Shown: in pieces, positions 32,546-41,700 of the stretch
Layout of the letters: every line of letters begins with the position of its first letter
Numbering within the stretch: the first letter of the stretch is position 1
Made by a program: the position numbers and the translations under genes
The notes under the pieces: model-generated
Told to the model about the DNA's origin: nothing
Database searches by the model: none
Seen by the model: the letters and a program-made list of their open reading frames with translations, nothing else
Origin: an uncultured Clostridia bacterium
GTDB taxonomy: Bacteria; Bacillota; Clostridia; TANB77; CAG-508
Reading direction: 5' to 3'
Assembly: GCA_934120645.1 (NCBI GenBank)
Contig: CAKOUO010000011.1
Location: 1-43,108, forward strand
DNA length: 43,108 nt

Positions 32546-32890
32546 TTACATTAATCCTGGTATATTAAATTTACCTAATTCTTGGCTTTGTGCTGCATCT
32601 ACTTTTCTTAAAGCTTCATTTACACATGTTAATATTAAGTCCTCTAACATTTCTACATCATCAGGATCAACAACATCTTTATTTATTTTTATTTCTTTTA
32701 TAACTTTTTCTCCTGTAACTTTTACATTTATAGCTCCTCCACCAGCTGATACATCAAACTCCTTTGATGCTAACTCCTCTTGTGATTTTTGCATATCAGC
32801 TTGCATTTTTTTTGCTTCTTTCATTAAGTTATTTATATTCATTCCGCCGAATCCTCCCATTCCTCCTGGGAATCCACCTCTTTTTGACAT
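32546..32890 (-). CDS. ybaB: YbaB/EbfC-family nucleoid-associated protein
   Basis: The 114-residue protein starts MSKRGGFPGGMGGFGGMNIN, then NLMKEAKKMQADMQKSQEEL (helix) and SAGGGAINVKVTGEKVIKEI (beta), ending in DLILTCVNEALRKVDAAQSQ. This is the YbaB dimer fold, a DNA-binding protein usually encoded between dnaX and recR. ATG at 32890 follows AAGGAGG; the frame from 32911 has no binding site. The Gly-rich N-terminal tail is typical of Firmicutes members. Confidence 0.95.
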   Translation of the reverse strand: MSKRGGFPGGMGGFGGMNINNLMKEAKKMQADMQKSQEELASKEFDVSAGGGAINVKVTGEKVIKEIKINKDVVDPDDVEMLEDLILTCVNEALRKVDAAQSQELGKFNIPGLM

Positions 32891-32912
32891 AATTAAAATC
32901 CTCCTTTTCACT

Positions 32913-33019
32913 AGTTGTCAATAGGGACGCCCCTTTTTGACAACCTCTTTTATTTATATATTTTCTTATAATATTTTAATAATTATAGTTGTCAAAAAGG
33001 GGCGTCCCTATTGACAACT
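32913..33019. repeat. Inverted pair of 31-bp REP-like palindromes between dnaX and ybaB
   Basis: The units 32914-32944 and 32988-33018 are exact reverse complements over 31 bp (33 with flanking A/T), separated by a 43-bp AT-rich spacer. Each unit is itself a hairpin (GTTGTCAA ... TTGACAAC) with a GGGACGCCCC core. The whole can fold into one large stem-loop in the dnaX-ybaB-recR transcript. It resembles a BIME-type doublet or a small MITE. Confidence 0.85.
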
Positions 33020-33020
33020 T

Positions 33021-34625
33021 TTAATCTACTATATTAAATGGTATATCAGAATCCTTTGCCAATTTTTGTATATCATCTTCTGGATTACTTTGAACAACTT
33101 GATTCTGTGCTTCTGGTATATATTTTATTTGCATTTCTTTACCACATGCAATAGAAACTAATGTAGATATTTCTTTAATATTTTCTTGTTTTTCTAATAC
33201 TGTTTTTCCAAAGGCTGATAAGCCATTTGGAAATTTAATTCCTACTGTCATATCATTTATTTCTTCTGCTCTTGTGTTTACTAAATTAGTATATAATACA
33301 ATTTTTCCATTTTGTTTTAAATCGTTTACAATTTTAGGCCAACTTTTATTTAAATCGTTAGAATATTGTTTATTACTTGTTGTTCTTTCTGTAGTTATTG
33401 GTTTTTTTTGCGTTGGCACAGCATAATTATTTACTACTTTTGGTGTACTTGGAATTATGTTACTATTTAAATTTATGCTAGTTTTTCCTGATTTTAAATA
33501 ATTTTCTATTTTTTCAAGTCTTTGTTCAATTGAAATATCGTCATCTAATTCTTTACTACACAATTTTATAATTCCAGCTTGAAACATTATATTTTTTTGT
33601 GTTGACCATTTCATATCACTTTCTAATTTAGATAACTCATAAATTAAATTAACTAGTTTTTCTTTTGATGTTTTTTCAGTTAATATTTTAATATTATTAA
33701 TCTCATCTTCACTATATAAATCAATTTTTCCTGAAGATTTAAATATTAATAAATCCTTTATATATTTAATAATTTCCCATAAAAAATTATTTAAATCTTT
33801 ACCCTCATCTAAAATATCATTCATGCATTTTAATGCTTTATCAATATCATATTCTATTATAGCCTCTGTTATACTATGCACAAATGTTATTTTTGGTATT
33901 CCTAACAAATCCTTTATTTTATCTTCATCAATTTTATTTTCTCCATCTTGAATACATCTCTCTAAAATTGATAAAGCATCCCTCATAGCACCTTCTGATA
34001 AAACTGCTATAATATTTAATGCACCTTCTGTTATCTCTATATTACTCTCATTACATACAATTTTTAATCTTTTAATAATATCTTCATTTGATATTCTTTT
34101 AAAATCAAATCTTTGGCATCTTGAAAGTATTGTTGCTGGCAATTTTTGAGGTTCTGTTGTTGCTAAAATAAACTTTACATGTTCTGGTGGCTCTTCTAAT
34201 GTTTTTAATAAAGCATTAAAAGCTCCTGGTGATAACATATGTACCTCATCTATAATATATACTCTATATTTTGCCTTAGTTGGTAAAAAATTAACTTCTT
34301 CTCTAATACTTCTTATATCCTCAACACTATTATTAGAAGCCGCATCCATTTCAACAATATCTGTAAGTGACCCATTTAGTGCTTCTTTACATATTTCACA
34401 CTCATTACATGGCTCACCATCTTTAGGATTTAAACAATTTATCGCCCTTGCTAATATTTTAGCTGATGATGTTTTTCCTGTTCCTCTACCACCATTAAAT
34501 AAATAAGCATGCCCAACTCTATCTGCCATTATTTGATTTCTAAGTGTTCTTGTTATATGCTCCTGCCCTACCATTTCTGAAAAAGTAGTAGGTCTAAATT
34601 TTCTATAAAGAGCTGTGTACCCCAT
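33021..34625 (-). CDS. dnaX: DNA polymerase III subunit gamma/tau
   Basis: The 534-residue protein starts MGYTALYRKFRPTTFSEMVG. It has Walker A FNGGRGTGKTSSAKI (about 44-58), a zinc-binding region (CNECEIC), DEVHML (about 125), sensor 1 LATTEPQKLPATILSRCQRF, and domain III. The C-terminal about 150 residues form the shorter tau-type tail. It loads the beta clamp and dimerises the polymerase. ATG at 34625 is preferred over an upstream GTG. The gene follows the SRP RNA, as scr-dnaX in Bacillus, and is followed by the REP doublet and ybaB. Confidence 0.96.
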   Translation of the reverse strand: MGYTALYRKFRPTTFSEMVGQEHITRTLRNQIMADRVGHAYLFNGGRGTGKTSSAKILARAINCLNPKDGEPCNECEICKEALNGSLTDIVEMDAASNNSVEDIRSIREEVNFLPTKAKYRVYIIDEVHMLSPGAFNALLKTLEEPPEHVKFILATTEPQKLPATILSRCQRFDFKRISNEDIIKRLKIVCNESNIEITEGALNIIAVLSEGAMRDALSILERCIQDGENKIDEDKIKDLLGIPKITFVHSITEAIIEYDIDKALKCMNDILDEGKDLNNFLWEIIKYIKDLLIFKSSGKIDLYSEDEINNIKILTEKTSKEKLVNLIYELSKLESDMKWSTQKNIMFQAGIIKLCSKELDDDISIEQRLEKIENYLKSGKTSINLNSNIIPSTPKVVNNYAVPTQKKPITTERTTSNKQYSNDLNKSWPKIVNDLKQNGKIVLYTNLVNTRAEEINDMTVGIKFPNGLSAFGKTVLEKQENIKEISTLVSIACGKEMQIKYIPEAQNQVVQSNPEDDIQKLAKDSDIPFNIVD

Positions 34626-34674
34626 AATTTTCACATCCTTTATATCTCAAAAAATGGTGTGAAACCCAATCTCT

Positions 34675-34770
34675 CTATAGAGAGTACTCCACATAAAGAT
34701 TTTCTACTTATTGCTGCTTCCTTCCGGACCTGACAAGATTCATAGGTCTCTATTGGATTACTCTCTATAC
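34675..34770 (-). ncRNA. ffs: Signal recognition particle RNA (small bacterial type)
   Basis: The minus strand contains GTCAGGTCCGGAAGGAAGCA, the diagnostic SRP domain with its GGAA tetraloop and asymmetric loop (about 34710-34735). The outer arms TATAGAGAGTA and TACTCTCTATA pair perfectly and close the stem, giving a length of about 95 nt. There is no Alu domain, so it is the short 4.5S-like form. It lies just upstream of dnaX on the same strand. Ends are approximate. Confidence 0.93.
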
Positions 34771-34831
34771 AAAGATTAAATTCCATACCATTGATATTAT
34801 ATACTGTAATTGTAAATTTAGCAAGTATTTT

Positions 34832-35593
34832 TTATTCATTATTTGCTCTTTTAAAAACAATATCTTTTAAATCTGTATATTCTTTACTTTGTGTTCCATT
34901 ACTTACAACATCATCTATTGGAAGATCTAATTTTATATTAGACTTATATGTTTTTCCTGATTTTAACTTCATTAATATATCAAACGAAATATTAAACTTT
35001 AAATCATCATTATTTACATTTAACTTTTTTAATAATTCATTATGATTTATTTGTTCATCTTCATTTGAAATATAATTTGCCACATTTGTAACTCCATATC
35101 TAAAAACAACTAACCCACCTTGATTTGAAATCTTTAAATTTTTTATATCTGATTCCATATCTCCAATATACTCTATTTTATCAACAACATTTTCTGTTGT
35201 ATCTTTAAATAGTGGATTTTCTATATTAACATCTGGTCTAAACAGTTTTATTTCTCCAACTTTTGAGTTTTGTTCTATATTAAAGTTGCTTAATGTAACA
35301 CTATCTATTATTTCTGTATCATCGTAGTTTTTATTTTTTTTAATATATAAATATATATCATTATTTTGATTTACAGATATATTCCATTTATTTTGTGCAT
35401 CTTCATTATCAGCACCTTCTACACTACTTATAACTGTAATTTTTGATAAATCGAATGGTAAGTTTGTTTCTCCCTCAACATTGTATTTTAAAATTATTAT
35501 ACCTGATATGAATAATATTACTACAATAATAAAGATTACCATACATATATGAAATTCTTTTGTATTTATTATTTTTGTTATTTTTTCTTTCAA
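34832..35593 (-). CDS. Membrane-anchored extracellular protein of unknown function
   Basis: The about 253-residue protein has a short basic N-terminus, one membrane helix (MVIFIIVVILFISGIIIL, about 17-37) and a soluble extracellular part of about 215 residues. That part is rich in Asn/Asp/Lys and beta-strand patterns and contains KWNISVNQNNDIYLYIKKN. The start is probably TTG at 35593 right after GGAGGTCGCA; the called start four codons upstream falls in the binding site. I do not recognise the family. It lies between tRNA-Arg and the SRP RNA gene. Confidence 0.75.
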   Translation of the reverse strand: MKEKITKIINTKEFHICMVIFIIVVILFISGIIILKYNVEGETNLPFDLSKITVISSVEGADNEDAQNKWNISVNQNNDIYLYIKKNKNYDDTEIIDSVTLSNFNIEQNSKVGEIKLFRPDVNIENPLFKDTTENVVDKIEYIGDMESDIKNLKISNQGGLVVFRYGVTNVANYISNEDEQINHNELLKKLNVNNDDLKFNISFDILMKLKSGKTYKSNIKLDLPIDDVVSNGTQSKEYTDLKDIVFKRANNE

Positions 35594-35618
35594 TGCGACC
35601 TCCAAAATATATTAACTT

Positions 35619-35694
<76 letters not shown>

Positions 35695-35732
35695 ATATGC
35701 AATATAAATATAACAGATATTTATAAATTTGT

Positions 35733-35772
35733 AAAGAAAAAACTGTAACAAATCAGTTACAGTTCTTTCTTA
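35733..35772 (-). terminator. Terminator of the giant surface-protein gene
   Basis: AACTGTAAC (35741-35749) and GTTACAGTT (35756-35764) form a perfect 9-bp stem with a 6-nt loop. The flanking AAAGAAA/TTTCTTT extend it imperfectly. T-run on the minus strand just after the stop at 35777. Confidence 0.8.
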
Positions 35773-35776
35773 TTTT

Positions 35777-38700
35777 TTATAATAATTTCTTTTTGATAAT
35801 AACAATTCCGCCAACTAAGATTAACAAACATCCAATTCCTAATGCATAATATATTCTCTTTTGTCCTGTTGATGGTATGATAATCAATTGTGCTTTTCTA
35901 TTTCTTCCATAGTCATTATTATCACTTTCAGAAGTATCTTTGTTGTTTATGTTATAGTTTCCTGGTATTGTACTCTTCCATTTCCCATTAGACATTTCTC
36001 CATAGAATCTTCCTACTGAGTTTGATACTGTTATTAACTCTGTATGGTTATCAAATGTTGTTTCTTCTGATGTTGATAGTAATTTGCTTGCATTCATTGT
36101 TACTATTCTGCTTTCTCCTGGTGCTATTGATACATTTGCATTATTTATTAGTATATTATGTTTTGTTTTAATTGCATCATATACATCATCTGTAATTCTT
36201 GTTATGTCTTTATTCTTTTCTGTATCTGTATATTTTCTCAATGTTTCTGCAGTTACATACTTCCACTCACCATCATTTGCATCATATTGATATGTTGTTG
36301 ATAACTTCTCGTCTAAGTAATCTACTATTGTGTTTATTGTTGTACTTACAGGTTTATCTAATGACCTTATAATTCCAAAGTTGTAGTATTTATCTGTGTC
36401 ATAATCTCTTTCTGAATTATTAGCTATTTTTATATCATATGTTATTTCTACTGTTGCCCCTTCTATGATTTCAGAGTCCATTTCTATCTTTAAGCTTCCA
36501 TGTTCTGGGTAAGTAACATATTGTATTGTTTCTGTACGTGGATCTCCTTCTGCAAGTATTTGACCATTTGCTAATTTCAATTTAATATGACTTATTTCTT
36601 TGTTTACTTCAAAACTTTGTCTTGGTCTTTCTACTATACCAAAGTCTATATTATCATATGTTCTTGATCTATCTGTGTCTTTAATTCCATCTGTTGTTTC
36701 TCCGTTGTAATTTTCAACTGCTATACTCATGTTAGGAGTTCTTGCCATTATATTATAAATTTTAGCTGGAAGATAATCTTTATTATTTTTTTCATACTCA
36801 TTTTTAGTTTGATATTCTACTTTTCTTAATGTTCTATTTATTTCTTGTCTTTGTTCTCTATCATCAACGGCTGCAGAATAATTTTCTACATTTTCTTTAT
36901 CTTGATACCATCTTGTATTTCCATCAACTTTGTGATATTGAGTTTCTGCTCCAAATGCACTTTGTATTGTTTTTGATCTTACTATTGTAGATTTATAGTC
37001 TTGTGTTGTTACATTTTGTGTTTCTCCATTAACTTTATGAATTTTACTTTCAAAACTTGTTGGTTCTTGTTCTTTTAGATTTTCTGCATTTGTATTTGTA
37101 TAATCGTTATAATAAAGTGTTTTAACCTCTCCATTTCCATAAGTATATTTTAAATAATATTCTCCTGGTATTATACCTGTGAATTCATATTTTCCTTTTT
37201 CATTACTATTTGTTACTTGTTTAGCTAATTTTGCAGTATTATCACCTTGTTTAACAACCTCTGGATATATCCATGCTGTTGTATCCTCTTCTCTTTCATT
37301 TCCTATTCTTATTAACTCTACTACAACATTTTCTACATATCCATCTTGACTTGCATTATATTTTCCGTCGCCTTCTCTTACTTTATTAGATTGTAATGCT
37401 GGATCTGTATAATCTTCAAATACATATCCTGTTATTGTTCTTGGCTCGTCAAATTTTATTGTTAATACTGGTGCTGCATCTGTATCATCTTCATATCTAT
37501 CAACATATTCTTTTCCTTGTCCTGGTATTATATTATCTGGTGCTGAGTCTTTATCTATTCCCGCATATCTTGCTCCATTTTTATATGTTGAATATGATGT
37601 TATTTCTGTTACATTAAATGCTTTTTCTTCTATTTCATTTTTATATGACCAGTCTATAACTTTGCTTAATTTCTTTTTGATAGATAAGTAAACTGTTAAA
37701 TCTTTTCCGCCTTCTATTTTTTTATCTTTTAGGCTATCTGTCTTTATTACATAGAAGCCATTATTTTCTCCTGCCTGTTTCCAATTTACCTGTACTTTAT
37801 TTCCTGTAGAGTCTATATAATAAGATTGTATTGAGTTTAAATCAAAATCTGTATCACAATAATTTGTTAACTCATTTGCAGTCATATCTAATGCTGTTGA
37901 TTGATTTTTTACTGTTATTTTATATGTTGTCCAGAATTGTAATTTATCCTCTTCTTTTAATGCTCCATTTCCTTCCATTCCTGATGCATATGCATAGTTT
38001 TTATAGAATTTTCTTTCATAATTTGTTGGATAATTACTATTTAAATCTGCATCCTTTGTTTCTCTATTTTTAGTTGTTGGTTCGAAAATATCTTTACCAG
38101 CCTCTAGTAATTTGTATCTTTCATTATACTTATATGTATGTGAATATCCATTTATTTTTAAATCTACTGTATATAAGTCTGTTGCTATTGCCATATCTGG
38201 TTGTTCTCTTGCATACATTCCTAAGTTAATATTTTTGATTTCATATACTCCTGCTTCCCATTTTGGTACATATCCTGCTGTTCTTGTATTTGCATCCATT
38301 CTAACTCCAACAGAGCCATTTTGTGCACTTACTGAACCGTCAGCACTTGGTACTGTATAACCTGTATTTTGTACTAATGTTGAATCATAGTAATCACCAT
38401 TTTTATAAGTTAAATTATTTGTTACTTCTCCATTTTCGTTTCTAGAATATCCTTGTGTAGAATCTGCTTTTGCATTTCCTCCTGTTATACTTGCATATGA
38501 ATTATTAAAGTTTGTTCTATCTTCTGATATTTCTATTGCCTTTGATCCGTTTGTAATTTCTTTGTTTTCTTTATCAACTATATTTGGTGTTACATTTGTA
38601 TATTTTAATCCGTTATATTCAAATTCTATATAGTAATCTTCTATCTGTTTCCTATATATTTGCGGTGTATTTGGTTCTACTAATGTTTTTCCATCTGCTT

Positions 38701-41700
38701 TATATTGGTTTTTATTTTCATTGTCAACTACTTTTCCTTCAAATTTATATGCTCCGTTTTTATCTGTATATGTTGTTGCTACTATTGTTCCATCTGTTTT
38801 TCTTAATTTTACAAATATATTTTCAATTAATTTATCATTATCATCAAATTCATCATTTTTGTATAAATTATTTCTTGATGAATCTTTTCTTGTTGCTATA
38901 TCTTCCCATACATATCCTGATAAATCCACATATAATTGGTCATTTGTTATTGTTTTATAAGTTATCTCTGTTCCCTGATTTTCACTTGATGATACATGAA
39001 TCTCATCTTTATCTTGATTTCGTTGTTCTTCTGTTTTTACTTCATAATAATGTTGCCAATGTTTTGATAATGAAAATTCTTCTATCTTGTAAGTTACATC
39101 TGGTATGTTACGAAGTTTTATCTGTCCATTTGAGTCTGTTGTAAATACCATTGCCTCATCAGGATTACTTGTATATGTTACTTTCGATGGATCTCCACTT
39201 ACCTCTTCATATGTCTTTATGTATTCTTTATTATTATCTATTCCTGGAGAACGGCATATTTTAAATCCTATCTCATTTAAAGGTAACTTAGAATCTAAGT
39301 CTTGTTTTGTTATAGTTAGATTTCCATAACCCATATTCCATAAAGTAAGCGTATATGGTATTGGCGGAGCATTATGAACTGGGTCCGGATTAATACATAC
39401 ATTAAATAATTGCATATTTGTTTGTTCTGTTATTGTTACTTTATTTCCTGTTAGTCCTCTTTCTTCTCTTTTTGCTGCTACTTGTTGAAAATGTAGGTTA
39501 TAACCTGTTGGTGCAAAGACTTCTGTAACCACATATTCTCTATATGGTCCCACATCAACATTTAATGGTTGATTTGTAGCTGAATCCCATGGTATTGATG
39601 GTAAGTTTTCTATTATTAATGGGCTTTGCATATTTAATGGGAATGAGAATATTTTATCATAGTAATATGGTCCTTGTACTCTAACTTTAGCGTTAAAACA
39701 ATTTACTCCCGTGTTTACATCTTTTTTCTCTATAATTAATTTTGGTAATATTGGAAGTTGAACTCCTGGTAATTCAACAAAGTTTTGAGTTTCTCTTGTA
39801 ACTGTATCTATTTTCTCATCATTTCCTTGTTTTTCTAATTCCTGTGGAGAATCTACAAATCCTGTTGTCCATATTTCACGATAACTAAATTCTACTTTAT
39901 ATTTTAACTCTGTATCATTATAATGATTTCTAATTATTACTTTTGCTATTTTAGTTATTCTTTTTGGTATTTTTAAATAAAATGACTGTCCACTAGATAT
40001 TGCTATTTCATTTCCATTTTTATCAACTACCCAAAATTCATTTAATCTAGTATTATACTGATTGCTTAAATACTCTGGATATACCTCTATACTATAAATA
40101 TCACCAAAATAATTTACATTATATGGTCCTACTAAATAATAATCAGAATCAGTTTTTGGGTTTGGATTATATCCTATAAAATTCGGGTTTGATCCATTAT
40201 CTAAAACATAAGCAGCATTACTTCTACTAACTTCTGAAGTTCTAGTTACATTATAAGTACATTTATTTATATTTAATGCGTAATTCCAACGTCCTCCACC
40301 CCAACTTCCTGATGTCCATTCAGCAGCCATTTTTAAGCCATCAGAACAATGAAGGTCACCTGGATTTCCTACTGTTCCTTTTGTAAAATCTTGACCATGA
40401 TGTTTATATCCACTTGCAGTTCCAACATCATATTTCTCCCATGTTTCATAATAGATATAAGTTGGAGGATTATATCCTACTACTTTTCCATTTTTAATTA
40501 TAGGTGATCCAGGTATTGTTTCAGTTCTTTGACTAACCATTGTTGCTGGTATCCACCATGCAGATCCTGCTTTTGACTTATTTCCATCATCAGCCTTATA
40601 TTCTTCTTGCTTAGGAATTACATTTGTATAACATTCTGCCATTCCTAAAGAAGTCCTATATTCTCTTTTCAAAAATGTAATTGCTTCTATTCCATCGCTA
40701 TTATATTCTTTAACAATCTTAGCATCTTCTGCTGTTCCAGCATAAGCCTTATTTCCTATAAATATAGTAAATACAAGTAATATTGCTGCACTAAAGAATT
40801 TTATATGTTTCATATTTATTATCTTTTTATTTGCTAATATTTTTAATATTACTACTGCTGCTACTAATATTGCTATAATTATACTCATGTATACTATTGC
40901 TCCTGTTTTTACAGAAACTAATAATTCTGCTTTTGAATAATCATCTTCTGATTCATTTTTGTTTCCATTTTCTGAATCTATATCTTTATCTCCATTTATA
41001 CTACTACTCTTTAATATCTCTGCTATATTTGTTGCTTTTCCTGTTGAATTTGCTGATAATGTCTTTGTTAATTGTAAACTTACTGTCTTTGTCTCTCCTG
41101 CTTTTATTATTATTCCTGCTAATCCTATATTTTTCAATGTTCCATTTGTGCTCTTTGACCATCCTGCATTTATTCCACTATCAAAATTGTATCCTTCTGG
41201 TATGTAATCTACTATTTCGTCTACATATCCATCTACATTTCCTTCATTCTTTATATCAAATTCATATTCTACTGTTACTGTTGCTCCTGCTATTTGTTTT
41301 GCTGGTATTTCTACCTTTGCTAATTTTGTTTTATCATATTCGTATTTCTTCTCGTTTCCTCCATATTTTACTGTCACTTTTGTTATACTCTTATTTAATG
41401 ATAAATCAAATTCTGCATTTTTTACTAATCCCATATTTATATAACTTATATTTGCATTTGTTACATCTAGTATATCTGTTACTGCTACTGTCTTTTCTAC
41501 TCCGTCTATTGATACTGTTTTCTTTATTACATCTGAGTTTTTGTCTTCATTTACTCCATTTTTCTTATATGTTGTTAATGCATAATTACCATTGTCATAT
41601 TCAAATAGTACTAAATATTTTCCTTTTGCTATATTTTCAAATTTATATTCTCCACTCTCATTTGTCTTTGTTTCAAGATTTTTTCCATCTTTATCTTTTA

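Noticed and set aside
34640..34675. A hairpin terminator between SRP RNA and dnaX
   Set aside because: Only a weak TGGG/CCA pairing precedes the T-run, so I cannot support a separate terminator; read-through into dnaX is possible.
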